From: Effrenium voratum
Taxonomy: Eukaryota > Sar > Dinophyceae > Suessiales > Symbiodiniaceae
DNA length: 64,000 bases
Assembly (NCBI GenBank): GCA_963377175.1
Contig: CAUJNA010003817.1
Location: 134,501-198,500, forward strand
Direction of reading: 5' to 3'
In this document: piece after piece, positions 44,822 through 54,979 of the stretch
Numbering within the stretch: position 1 is the first letter of the stretch
How the letters are laid out: the number at the start of each line of letters is the position of its first letter
Notes under the pieces: model-generated
What the model was told of the DNA's origin: nothing
The model's database searches: none
What the model saw: only the letters and a program-made list of their open reading frames with translations
Made by a program: the position numbers and the translations under genes

Positions 44822-45157
44822 ATGCAAAGAATTAAGAAGGAACCCGCAGCTATTTATGGTTGGGAGCATCCCTTGCTAACCTTCATCTACCCGGGCTTTG
44901 ATTGTGGCTCACCTGAGGAAAGGCTCTTAGAAGCTTCCAGGAAAAAACTTTCAAAAGGGCTAACTGAGACCTTTTCACCTTGGATCCTGGTTGCCAAGGG
45001 TAAGCAGGCCTGCGAGCGACTCCTTTCAGGTTTTGGCAATTGCCCGAAAGCGGGCATGATACAATCAAAACAGGATACCCGTGCCACCAACTGCCAAGAG
45101 GCGCATGCTTTGTCCAAAGGGATGTGTGTACGTCCATGGTTTGTTGGTGGGACGTAG
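44822..45157 (+). CDS. 111-codon open frame, doubtful
   Basis: Includes RIKKEPAAIYGWEHPLLTFI and SRKKLSKGLTETFSPWILVA. The minus strand of the same interval is also open with protein-like text, so coding is uncertain. Confidence 0.25.
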   Translation: MQRIKKEPAAIYGWEHPLLTFIYPGFDCGSPEERLLEASRKKLSKGLTETFSPWILVAKGKQACERLLSGFGNCPKAGMIQSKQDTRATNCQEAHALSKGMCVRPWFVGGT

Positions 45158-45654
45158 CTATCTTGTGCCAGATCTACCACTCAGAACCTGGGATGATGTC
45201 GTTTGATCATTCATCTGCCGAACAACAAGCATACTAGAGCGGCGCTGAAATTGGCACTTGTTTGATTAGACATAGACATCAGTCAACTCTTCACAGGCTG
45301 CTAAAGTGAATCAAGTGCAACTGTCAGCGCCGTTAAGTTCAAGTCATAATTACAGCTGAATCGCCAGCAAAACCTGGTATTCACGGAGTCTACCATCACC
45401 ATATCACCAGCCGCTGCCCATTGTACGTAAAATAATAATAACAGAAATAATGTTGGAATAACATGTATATGTATATATATATGTATAATTAGGACCCCTG
45501 CCAAAAAAAATAAGCTCGGGCAATATCCCCAACAGCACCACACCCTCCCAGAATCCTCGCGGAACGCCCCAGGACCATCCTTACCGCCGGCGTTGCTGAG
45601 GATGCCGCCTTGTAAAGCAAAGCCACGAGTGACAGCGCCATCTCGCCCTGAGCG

Positions 45655-46055
45655 GGGCGACGGCGCAATCGGGGCCCGATCGGGGCCCGACGGCGCAATC
45701 GGGGCCCGATCGGGGCCCGACGGTGCAATCGGGGCCCGAAGGTGCAATCGGGGCCCGATCGTCCCCTGGTGCAACCCCAGCCAGCCATATTATAGCTCAA
45801 CGCCGGTTTTCCTTAGCATGCGGATTGCAACTGTATCTATAGTAAAACTAGGCGATGCCAGCTTGGTACAATTGACGGGGCCCGGCTGAGTCGGGCCCCG
45901 ATCGGGGCCCGACGGCGCAATCGGGGCCCGATCGGCCGCCGACGGTGCAATCGGGCCCGATCGGGGCCGGACGGTGCAATCGGGGCCCGATCGGGGCCCG
46001 ACGGTGCAATCGGGCCCCGATCGTCCCGTGGTGCAACCCCAGCCACCCATATTAT
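45655..46055 (+). repeat. palindromic GGGGCCCGATC satellite, duplicated block
   Basis: Units of about 30 bp built on GGGGCCCGATCGGGGCCCGA plus CGGYGCAATC occur in two blocks (45655-45790 and 45893-46055). Both blocks finish with GATCGTCCC, then TGGTGCAACCCCAGCCA and CCATATTATA. A degenerate trace recurs at 49225-49285. Confidence 0.9.
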
Positions 46056-46291
46056 ACTAGCACAAACCTAAATTACAACTTGAAGTTGAGAGCTACAGAG
46101 ATATGTTGGTTGCCATCAACCATGCTAGGTCCACGCGCGCGCGCGTCATGCTATGCTACTTGTTTTTTGCTCGTTGCAGGACAGATAGGGTACTACTTAC
46201 ACATGTATTTTGTGGAAGGTCCTGTGCTGAAGATTGACCACGTGTATGATGACCGTACTAAAGTTCAGTTCGTAGTTGCAAAGCGTTGTGC

Positions 46292-47311
46292 TTACTCTGG
46301 ACAGTTTACAGCTTGCTTATGGTGGCTTTCTGTTTCGCGGAATTGTTTTCCAGTTTTTTGGTGTATTTTTCCAGTTTCTTTTTCTAGACACTTGCACTGC
46401 AGATCTTCTCCGCCTTCTTCTGGATCACCCCAGGTCACAACAGCCCCAGATTCAAGAATGGCAGCAAATTCACCGCCGCTTGATTGGATGCGCTTGACGC
46501 TTTTCAGCTGCTCCTGCACCTGGCTGCTGTCTCTGCCCCAGTCTGCCCAACCCCAGGTCACAACAGCCCCAGATTCAAGAATGGCAGCAAAAAGCACCAC
46601 CGGTAGTTGCTTAGATGCGCTTGAGGTTCTTCAGCTGCTCTTGCACCTGGCTGCTGTCTCCGCCATACTCTGGATCGCCCCACGTGACAACATCGCCAGA
46701 TTCAAGAATGGCCGCAAGAGCACTGCAAGTTGCTTGGATGTACTTGACATTCTGGAGCTGCTCTTGCACCTGGCTGCTGTCTCCGCCATCTTCTGGAACG
46801 CCCCAGGTGACAACAGCCCCAGACTCAAGAATGACAGCAAACGCACACTCAGCTGCGTGGATGCACTGGACGTCTCTCCGTCTTCTTCTGGATCACCCCA
46901 GGTCACAACAGCCCCAGATGCAAGAATGACAGCAAAAGCATGCTCAGCTGTGTGAATGTGCTGGACATTCCTCAGCTTCTCTTGCATTTTGCAGCTGTCT
47001 CCTCCCATGTCTCAACGACCCCAGGTGACAACCTCGCCTCCGTGGACGTGCCAAACGAATGCCTTGTAGGTGGCTGCCAATGTGCCCGGCTGCGCAACCG
47101 CGTCCACCACATCCCCATCTCGCAACCCGGCGTCACTCAGCGCGGCTGTCAAGTCGAGCAAGTTGGTCTGTGCAAGTTGCTCTGCGCCAGTTGCTCCGTG
47201 CAAGCGCTTTGCGCATGTGCTCTGTGCAAGTTGGTCTGTGCAAGTTGCTCTGCGCAAGTGCTTTGTGCAATTGCTCTGCGCAAGTTGCCCTGCGCAAGTT
47301 GCTCTGCGCAA
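46292..47311 (-). pseudogene. RCC1/RLD-repeat gene remnant
   Basis: On the minus strand, four to five units of about 55 residues with the signature FAAILESGAVVTWGDPE and SSQVQEQLKNVKRIQ lie head to tail, preceded by a ubiquitin-like end (LTAALSDAGLRDGDVVDAVA). Such proteins form beta-propellers. The reading frame is broken: a deletion after DPEEDGETS (about 46875) shifts frame, and near 46600 a TAA replaces a codon and an extra T shifts frame again. I call it a pseudogene. Confidence 0.8.
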
Positions 47312-47345
47312 GTGACTCTGCGCAAGTTGCTCTGCGCAAGTGCTG
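47155..47345 (+). repeat. degenerate GTTGCTCTGCGCAA minisatellite
   Basis: Units such as CAAGTTGCTCTGCGCAAGTG recur; on the minus strand they read RATCAEQLAQ repeats fused to the start of the RCC1 remnant's frame. Confidence 0.85.
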
Positions 47346-47745
47346 CCGGAGCTGTGGGAATGTACTTCGCGTACTATGTTTGTATTTAAAATTTTCGATT
47401 TTCCAGCCGGAGCTGCGGGGGTGCGTACTACGTTTGTACTTAAAAGTTGCGCGGGAGCACGCTACGCATACTACGTCTGTACTTAAAAGTTGCGATTTTC
47501 CAGCCGGAGCTGCAGGGGTACGGTCCGCGTACTACGTTGCGATTTTCAAGCCGGAGCTGCGGGGTGTGCTCCGCGTACTACGTTTGTACTTAAAAGTTGC
47601 GATTTTCCAGCCTGAGCTGCGGGAGCACGCTCCGCATACTACGTCTGTACTTAAAAGTTGCGATTTTCCAGCCGGAGCTGCAGGAGCACGCTCCGTACTA
47701 CGTTTGTCCTTAAAAGCTGCGATTTTCAAGCCGGAGCTGCCGCGG
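47346..47745 (+). repeat. about 60-bp minisatellite
   Basis: Six to seven imperfect units containing TACTACGTTTGTACTTAAAA, GTTGCGATTTTCCAGCCGGA and GCTGCGGGAGCACGCTCCGC. Confidence 0.9.
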
Positions 47746-47819
47746 ACCAGGGGGGAATCGAACCCGCGACCGCGGGATTGCGAAAGCAGGCGCGCAAACC
47801 ACGAGACAACTTCCAAAGG
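47741..47819 (-). tRNA. tRNA-like sequence, degenerate (possible SINE head)
   Basis: Minus strand has a D-arm/A-box-like GTCTCGTGGTTTGCGCG and a T-arm/B-box GGTCGCGGGTTCGATTCCC in correct order and spacing. The anticodon region CCTGCTTTCGCAATCCC lacks a paired stem, and the acceptor ends pair poorly. It is therefore a pseudo-tRNA or the head of a tRNA-derived SINE rather than a working tRNA. Confidence 0.5.
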
Positions 47820-47931
47820 CCGTTTCGCGAGCACGGCGCCACAGCGAGAGTGCTGCGACGCGCACAATCTCCGCAGAGGGTTCGGCGCCATTGCGAGAGT
47901 GCTTCGACGCGCACGATCTGACCGCCGAAAT

Positions 47932-48145
47932 CGTAAAAAGTCCTCAGTTTTTTGAACCTCGACCACGCGAATCTCCGCAGAGGGTCGCGCGCGCATGCTA
48001 AAAATCGTAAAAAGTCCTCAGTTTCTTAACCTCGACCACGCGAATCTCCACAGAGGGTCGCGCGCGCATGCTAAAAATCGTAAAAAGTCTCAGTTTTTTA
48101 TCCTCGACCACGCGAATCTCCGCAGAGGGTCGCAATCCCGAGCGA
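47932..48145 (+). repeat. three tandem units of about 72 bp
   Basis: Each holds AATCGTAAAAAGTC, CTCGACCACGCGAATCTCC and AGAGGGTCGCGCGCGCATGC. Related words (CTCCGCAGAGGGTTCGGCGC) start at 47870. Confidence 0.9.
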
Positions 48146-48231
48146 CGATCAAACTCCCGCCCCGGCGCCTTAGAAACCTAAACTAACTTACATAGCTGCT
48201 AACGCCGAAGCTCTACGCAAGCTCTACCTAA

Positions 48232-48847
48232 CCTTGGCTCTGTGCTTGGCAACTTGGCTCTGTGCCACTTGGCTCTATGCAACTTGGCTCTATCTAACTT
48301 GGCTCTATGTAACTTAGCTCTATGTAACTTGGCTCTAACTTGGCTCTATGTAACTTGGCTCTATGTAACTTGGCTCTATGTAACTTGGCTCTATGTAACT
48401 TGGCTCTATGTAACTTGGCTCTATGTAACTTGGCTCTATGTAACTTGGCTCTATGTAACTTGGCTCTATGTTGGCTCTAACTTGGCTCAACTTGGCTCTA
48501 TGTAACTTGGCTCTATGTAACTTGGCTCTATGTAACTTGGCTCTATGTAACTTGGCTCTATGTAACTTGGCTCTATGTAACTTGGCTCTATTGTATGTAA
48601 CTTGGCTCTATGTAACTTGGCTCTATGTAACTTGGCTCTATGTAACTTGGCTCTATGTAACTTGGCTCTATGTAACTTGGCTCTATGTAACTTGGCTCTA
48701 TGTAACTTGGCTCTATGTAACTTGGCTCTATGTAACTTGGCTCTATGTAACTTGGCTCTATGTAACTTGGCTCTATGTAACTTGGCTCTGTGCAACTTGG
48801 CTCTGTGCAACTTGGCTCTGTGCAACTTGGCTCTGTGTAACTTGTCC
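48232..48847 (+). repeat. 15-bp minisatellite (TTGGCTCTATGTAAC)
   Basis: About 40 near-perfect copies. Because 15 is divisible by 3 it is open on both strands, giving spurious NLALC, TWLYV and AKLHR repeats. Variant units (CTCTGTGCAACTTGG) mark both ends; two short disruptions occur near 48470 and 48590. Confidence 0.95.
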
Positions 48848-48894
48848 AAGGGCTCCGCACGGAAGAACCCTTCGCGATGCTTTCGGGAAACAAA

Positions 48895-49200
48895 TGTTTG
48901 CTTGCATGCTTGCTTGCTTGCTTGCTTGCTGGCTTGCTTCCTTGTTTGCTTGCTTGCTTGCTTGCATGCTTGCTTGCTTGCTTTAAAAAAACATGTTGGC
49001 TTGCATGCTTGCTTGCTGGCTTGCTTGCTTGCTTGCTTGCTTGCTGGCTTGCTTCCTTGTTTGCTTGCTCGCTTGCATGCTTGCTTGCTTGCTTGCTTGC
49101 TTGCTTTGCTTGCTTGCTTGCCTGTTTGCATGCTTGCTGGCTTGCTTCCTTGTTTGCTTGCTTGCTTGCATGCTTGCTTGCTTGCTTTGCTTGCTCCAAA
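48895..49200 (+). repeat. GCTT tetranucleotide array
   Basis: GCTTGCTTGC runs with GCAT, GGCT and CCTTGTTT variants arranged in a repeated higher-order pattern. Confidence 0.95.
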
Positions 49201-49303
49201 TGCTTGGTTGCTGGCTTGCTGGCTGTCGGGCCCCGATCGGGGTGCGATGGCGCAATCGGGGGACAGTGCAATCGGGCCCCGACCTAGGCCTCGCAAACCG
49301 TTC

Positions 49304-49591
49304 TCACGCAGCTTTCGTGGAGCTCAGCGTGAAACTTTGCTGGAACCTTTCCTCAGGGCTGCCCCATAGCTTTTGCAGAATTTGGTGGAAACCTTCTGAC
49401 CTCATAGCCCTCGCAGCCTCGTGGAATTCTTGGAACCCAAAGCCCACCAAGCAGCAATGCCAAGCATTTACTCTGCTGCGCCGTGAGTTCCGCAGCGACG
49501 TGATCTGATTTGCCACAAAGCCAACATTTGCCTGAGCAGCAGGATCAACCAGGTTTCGTTGGAAAAACCATGCCAGCGGCTGCCCAAACAT
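49304..49591 (-). CDS. 95-codon open frame, doubtful
   Basis: Reads VDPAAQANVGFVANQITSLR and VGFGFQEFHEAARAMRSEGF. Helix-like and protein-like, but no family is recognised. It overlaps the 17-nt SSU rRNA-like match at 49539-49555. Confidence 0.35.
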   Translation of the reverse strand: MFGQPLAWFFQRNLVDPAAQANVGFVANQITSLRNSRRSRVNAWHCCLVGFGFQEFHEAARAMRSEGFHQILQKLWGSPEERFQQSFTLSSTKAA

Positions 49592-49789
49592 GACCTCTTG
49601 GAAGCTGGCTCAGCCTTTTGAGATCACTGGCTCAGGCCATGAGACAGGCATATGACTGCTGGCAGGAGCTTCGTTTTGCAAGTGAGCAAGTCACAAAACA
49701 GTGAAAGTGTGCTAAAAACCATTGATTTCGGTCTTGCTCAGTGTTCCGCCCATGAGCAAAGCGATCTTGATTCGATGGCTTTTCAGACG

Positions 49790-50575
49790 ACGGGCGCACG
49801 ACACACACTTGGTGGAGCCTTGTGGAACCCGTGTGGAATCTTGCAGAGCTTTGTGGAACCCTGTGAATCTTGTGGAACCCTGAAACCCTCATACAACCTT
49901 ACCCTCAAACCACCCCGGACCACCCCGCAGCCCTTGCAGAACCTTGTGAAAGGAAAGGAACCTGGTGGATTCTCATGGAACATTACCTCAAACCAGCCCG
50001 GACCGCTGGTGGAACCCTGGTGAAACCCTGAACCTTCCCCGGACCACGCCGCACCCTCGAAGAAATTGGTGGAACCCTGGTGGAACCCTCGTCCGGAGCA
50101 CGACCCCGTGGAACCTTACCTCAAACCACCTCGGACCACCCTGCAGCCCTCGCAGAACCTGGTGAAACTTCTGGTGGAAATCTGGTGGACCCCTCGTGGA
50201 ACCTTCCTCAAACCAGACCACCGCCGGCCCTGGTGGAACCCTCGTGGAACCTTACCTCAAACCACCCCGGACCACCCTGCAGCCCTGGTGGAACCCTCGT
50301 GGAACCTTACCTCAAACCACCCAGACCACCCCGCAGCCTGGAACCCTGGTGGAACCCTGGCGGAACCCTCGTAAAACCTTCCTCAAACCCGCAGCCCTCG
50401 AAGAAATTGGTGGAACCCTGGTGGAGCCCTCGTGGAACCTTACCTCAAACCACCCCAGACCACCCCGCCCTTGCCGAACCTGGTGGAACCCTGGTGGAAC
50501 CCTGGTGGAACCCTGGTGGAACCCTGGTGGAACCCTGGTGGAACCCTGGTGGAACCCTGGTGGAACCTTAGCTCA
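49790..50575 (+). repeat. GGTGGAACCCT-type minisatellite
   Basis: Mixed units CTCGTGGAACCTTACCTCAA and CCACCCCGGACCACCC at 49800-50470, then a pure 11-bp array (ACCCTGGTGGA) at about 50478-50565. Confidence 0.92.
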
Positions 50576-50689
50576 GGGTCGCCCCGAACCACCCCGGAGC
50601 CTATCTGGGCTGAGACCCCAAAGCTTTCAGCTGTTGGGGAAAAAAAAACATTGTTGCCCGGTTAGTGAAAAACAAAGGGGACCCCAAAA

Positions 50690-50797
50690 AAGCCCCCCCC
50701 CCCCCCAAAAAAAAAAAACAAAAAACAAAAAAAAACAGGAACTAATTCTGGAGAAGTATATATATATATATAATTGTATCTATATATATATATATTA
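50690..50797 (+). repeat. poly-C, poly-A and TATA tracts
   Basis: C-run then A-rich run (50692-50735), followed by two TATATATATA blocks. Confidence 0.85.
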
Positions 50798-50799
50798 TG

Positions 50800-50950
50800 T
50801 TGGAATCCGAATTTCTTGTGGACCAATTTGGCGAGTCACCCGTCGCTTTGACCAGACAATCCTGCCAGAGCACCAGCTCCGGGAAGGTCTCCGCCATCTG
50901 CTTCCACCCGTCCCGGGGCTCGGCGGGTCGCGTTCGAAAGATTTTTGGGG
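50800..50950 (-). CDS. probable exon, minus strand
   Basis: Reads RPAEPRDGWKQMAETFPELV then LWQDCLVKATGDSPNWST. Convincing composition; no family recognised. The upstream intron holds introner H. Confidence 0.5.
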
Positions 50951-51063
50951 TGCAATCGAAATGGAACCAGTGGGTCAAAAATAGGTACCCAGAATGGAAC
51001 TAGTGGGGAAAAAATGACCTATGTGAGCTGTGCTCTCAAAAATCATCGACGTGAGAATGGCTC

Positions 51064-51196
51064 ATATGGCCATGGGTCAAAATCCAAATCGTACCCCCAG
51101 TTCACATCAACCAAGCCAACCACTAAAAAAGGTTCTAAAATGGGTGGTGCACCGAAAACCCCAAAATGGTACCATAGGTTTTGACCCACTGCCAAA
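51064..51196. mobile_element. introner-like element, copy H
   Basis: ATATGGCCATGGGTCAAAAT, AATCGTACCCCCAGTTCACA, ATGGGTGGTGCACC and GGTTTTGACCCACTGCCAAA. It lies between two minus-strand exon-like segments. Confidence 0.85.
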
Positions 51197-51379
51197 TGTT
51201 TTGGGATGAAACCAGGGGGATGGACCACTTTGGGCTTTGGAAGGAATGAGTTGCCGCAAAACCTTTTTTTTTGCTTGGAGGCAGGGGATTCCTCAAGCTA
51301 TCTTATTGCACCCTCCCTCTCTGAAAACAAACCAGGGACCCTCCCACGGGTGCTGTTTTGCGGCAAGAGCCAGAGGCAA

Positions 51380-51485
51380 ATCAATCCTTATGCGAAAGCT
51401 TCATCCCGCGCTCGCTTCAGGCCAGCGGCCATGCCACGTCCAATGCGCCGCACTTCGGCCTCGCAAGGCTCACCGCGCACTCCTT
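51380..51485 (-). CDS. probable exon upstream of introner H
   Basis: Minus reading VRGEPCEAEVRRIGRGMAAG then LKRARDEAFA. Basic, helix-like; a GC donor after GATGAA is possible. Confidence 0.4.
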
Positions 51486-51514
51486 TTCCTATGTCCCCAT
51501 CAGCCACTTGGCGG

Positions 51515-51619
51515 TGGGTCACAAATAGGTACCCAAAATGGAACGCTGGTAAATGGAACCAAGGACTAAAACCTGCGGTCCGATTCCTGGTGGTTTAATT
51601 TTGACCCATACCCACTTGG
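51515..51619. mobile_element. second inverted-repeat family, full copy
   Basis: GTGGGTCACAAATAGGTACC at left; GGAACGCTGGTAAATGGAAC and CCTGCGGTCCGATTCCTGG inside; TTAATTTTGACCCATACCCA at right. The ends match the ends of the first family (GGGTCA...TGACCC), the core does not. Confidence 0.7.
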
Positions 51620-52640
51620 TTCTATGCTCGAGGCTCAATAGCCTAAAATGCATTTGTTCTTTTTCCTACGTTTTTGTTCTGTGCTTTGGACGCCAAAATC
51701 GGAGGAACTCCAACTCGATTTGGACCTCTGCAATTCGGAGTCCCGAGGAGTCTGCCGCGAGCACGCGGCTCAGCAGGCACAGGAATTGGGCGCGGTAGCG
51801 CCTTGGACTCACACACACACACACACGCGCGCGTTTTCCCCTTTTCATGTAGCGCGGCTTTTCTGCCCAAGCATCCAGCATCAAAAAACAAGTGTGTTAT
51901 ATATATATATATAGATACGTTCTTCAGGTGGTTGAGATTCAAGATTCCCCGGAAACCTTTCTTCATAATTTTGAACCTTGAATCTTGAGAAGTGGCACTG
52001 TAAAGCCACTTTGAGGTAAATGGGATTCGAGATTCCCCTGGCATCTGTTTCCAGCATTTTGAATCTTGAAGTATATAGACTTGTAGTAAGCAATTGGCAG
52101 CTCCAGATTCAGATTGAAAAAACACAACTGTTCAGAGTAGTACGCAAAGTACACGTGCCTGGAACAGCTATGTAATCAGGTTTTTACTCGTATCATTTGG
52201 CAAACCTTCAATGTTGGGGAAATGAGTTCATTCCTATCTCAATTGAAGATGCTTCGTGTCCTTGCGCCATTTGCATTCTACAGTCAACTCTGTTAGAAAT
52301 TCATTTGGAAAGCAAACTCTATCGAATGTATGTGTTGTGTGTCTAACACAACATGATACAAATACGAGAAGAAGACCCCACAAAAATGTTGTTTCCAGGT
52401 CAAACCGAATTCAGCTGTCAGCAATTGCATTTCCTCATGCATTCAAACAGCAACTATTGAACTTGCAAGCTGACATTGAGATCAACTTCAATCTCAAAAG
52501 CTTAGTTGCCTTTATTTAAGTCCATGTAATTTTGACTAAGCACGAAGTGAGCCAAGCCAATCACAGGAACGTGGTTCAATCAACATGGATCTGATCCTTG
52601 GTAAAAATGCGCTAAAATGCGGTAAAATGGGGTATGTTCA
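51620..52640. other. mostly non-coding, one doubtful frame
   Basis: Contains a short CA/CG run (51815-51833), a TA run (51898-51912) and a plus frame of 87 codons (52256-52519) with AT-richer composition and no motif. Two short related words (GATTCAAGATTCCCCGG / GATTCGAGATTCCCCTGG at about 51928 and 52024) suggest a small duplication. Confidence 0.4.
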
Positions 52641-52659
52641 GCATGTGTCGGATTATCCT

Positions 52660-53180
52660 TCCTAAAGGTCAAGCAGCGCAACATTTCCAAGTCTCACAGC
52701 TTGGTTCGCAAATTGTTGCGCAACATTTCAACAGCAAAAAACCAAGCCATGATACTGTCTTTTTGGTTTTGGGTTGGCCAAAATGTTGCGCAACATGTCC
52801 ACGGAACCAAAGAAACTGTGCGGCCATGGTGGAGTAGGATTGTTGTGTTGCTGTTGGGTTCTTGTTTTCTGCTTTCCTTTCTCTTTTTGTTCGGTTGGTT
52901 TGCCACATGTTGGCCAACATCAGGCGCAACATTTGGAACATGTTGCGCAACATTTTCACTGGACCGAAAAGAGAACTTTAGCCATGGTCGGGGAAGGATT
53001 GTGTTTGTGTTGTTTTTGTTTCTTTTTCTTTTTCCGGTTGGCTTGCCAGATGTTGGCCAAAATGTGTGGCAAGCTTCGGGAAATGGTGCGCCAATAGCGC
53101 AGCATGCCCACTGGCCGAAAACAAAAATGGCTGGAAATGTGGGGAATGTTGAGAAACATCCCCAAAGAACAAACATTCAA
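52660..53180 (+). repeat. about 190-bp degenerate tandem units with TGTTGCGCAACA
   Basis: Two to three units share GTTGCGCAACAT, ACCR-AAAGA, GCCATGGT, GGATTGTGTT, TTTTTCTTTTTCCGGTTGG and TTGCCAGATGTTGGCCAA. The palindrome TGTTGCGCAACA recurs at unit ends. Open frames across it are repeat-derived. Confidence 0.8.
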
Positions 53181-53534
53181 GCCAGAAATGCCAGTTCTTG
53201 ATGTTTTTTAGTGGGGCATAGGGGCAAGTGCCAGAAATGAGCTTTGTTTTAGATTGGTTCTGGCTTGCTGGCTTTTAGTGGGATTGAGAAGTCAATGCTT
53301 GGGTCCGAACTTGGCTGCACAGTCATAGGCAATACCTGTGCGAGTCAATTCTATGCTGCTGGGGCAACACATGGTCAATAATACCTCTGATGCCCATGAC
53401 TGCCTCCAAACCAATCATGCCCTTGTCCCGAAACTCGTTGGTGCACAGAATACCCAACTAAAACCGTACCCATCTAGCAATGATACGGGTGTTAGTCTAA
53501 ACGGGGACCTTTTGATGGACATTTAGCTGGGGAT

Positions 53535-53830
53535 TCATGTCCACCAACCACTTTGGAGGTGGTTCCCTATTGAAATTCATGGCAATACTACAACAGGCCG
53601 GTCTTGAGATCGCCCTTCTGGGCCTGGACCGTTTTCCTGTGACCTGGACTAACGCAAGGCACGCCAGGCGCACGCAAGGCCGGCGAGGCCATCGCTTCCA
53701 TGAGCTGCGACCTGACTTTGCGACTCCAAGGGCCAGCGATGCGTTGAAACCTTTGGCCAAAGGCACAAGATGGGTATGCAGGGTCCACAAGGCAGACTTG
53801 AACCCAGGGGCTCATCACCCCCAAAAGGGG
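53535..53830 (-). CDS. possible exon
   Basis: Minus strand reads SRKVRSQLMEAMASPALRAP then VSPGHRKTVQAQKGDLKTG to a stop. Moderately protein-like; unrecognised. Confidence 0.25.
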
Positions 53831-53907
53831 AACCCCAGCGGTAGAGAGGGTAGAAAGGGAACAAACAAAACTAAGCCTTTTTACCGCTCAATACATCCCT
53901 TTCTGTA

Positions 53908-54000
53908 AGGGTATGGGTCAAAATTAAACCAGGATATGGACCACAGGTTAAAAAACATCATTGTTTCCACTTACCAGGGTAACCCATTTTGGGTACCCCC
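53908..54000. mobile_element. second inverted-repeat family, copy
   Basis: GGTATGGGTCAAAATTAAACC, ATGGACCACAGGTTA, TTTCCACTTACCAGGGTAAC and TTTTGGGTACCCCC: the inverse order of 51515-51619. A partial copy follows at 54255-54312 and a fragment at 50955-50998. Confidence 0.7.
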
Positions 54001-54479
54001 ACGCATATCAGTTTGCTTGACCAACATTTAACGCACACGCGTGGCAAAAGAAAAAGTACGCTATTGACCTGGAGATCTTGGAGATCCCTTTGTGAAGCAA
54101 ATCCCCTTCTTCCAGAAAAACGTGCCTGAACAAGCCCGCATGCAAGGCTCAAAACGTAGTCTTTTTGTTGCTCGTCCCAACCCCAAGGGAGCTACCCAGC
54201 CTAAGGACAGCACCCACAAATTGCTCCGTTTAGCACACCCTTTCGCAGGTTTTAGTCTTTGTTCCATTTGCCAAGGTGCCATTTTGGTACATTTGTTTGA
54301 CCCACAGCCAGCTGGGAGTACACGACGCCACAACGCAGCCCGCCTCTCAAACCAAAGGCACAGAAGCTCGGGGACCCGACAGCCCTGCCGTCGATGTGGC
54401 TTGGACACTTCATCAGAAATGCGTGGACCAACAAGATGGCCACTAACTAGTTTGCTCTTCTTTTTTGGGGGGGATCTAT

Positions 54480-54618
54480 TGGAAATTGCAGAAATCATGG
54501 TGCTTGAAGAGAGCCTGTCCAACAGGTTCATTCTGCAACCCTTTTGGCTTCCTTTTCCATGGGAGGTTCCATCCTTGATGAATTTGCCGATGAGGCGCGT
54601 CGCCCGTTTTGCCACCAC
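54480..54618 (-). CDS. possible exon
   Basis: Minus strand reads AKRATRLIGKFIKDGTSHGK, then NLLDRLSSSTMISAISN. Unrecognised; neighbouring sequence in the same frame is less convincing. Confidence 0.3.
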
Positions 54619-54979
54619 CCCCTAAATTGTTTTGAGCTCCCTTTGCACCTCCCTCCATAAACCAACCCCTTGAAACAAGCTCAAGCCCTGAGTGACCGCC
54701 TGATGCGCCGAAGCGAAGAGCGACAGCGCGCGACTGCGCGCCGCAGTGGGCACGTGGCCTTCCCCTGGAGCGGGAATTGCTTGGGGTCGTTTTGAGCCTG
54801 GACCTCAGTCTCTTTGGTTGGGCAAACCTCTCCAAGAGGACAAGTTAGTGTCCCCATGAGTCAGAATATGTGATTCCGTCAAGGGCATGGACAAATAGTA
54901 ATTATGTCCTCTGGTGGTTCCTGGAGGTTTAGTGAGTTGCTCATGTCCTTGTCAAATTGATCATAGACTGATATTTTGA

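Noticed and set aside
45945..46955. 336-codon plus-strand ORF
   Set aside because: It is antisense to the RCC1-repeat remnant, whose VVTWG motif is on the minus strand.
48468..49508. Very long leucine/cysteine or lysine/serine repeat ORFs
   Set aside because: Arise from the 15-bp and GCTT arrays; open on both strands in several frames.
50196..50984. 262-codon ORF of PWWNPGGTLVE repeats
   Set aside because: An 11-bp minisatellite reads through with an 11-residue period; no evidence of translation.
54061..54618. 185-codon minus ORF as a single gene
   Set aside because: It runs through a partial MITE-like element (54255-54312) and changes character; only its 5' part looks like an exon.
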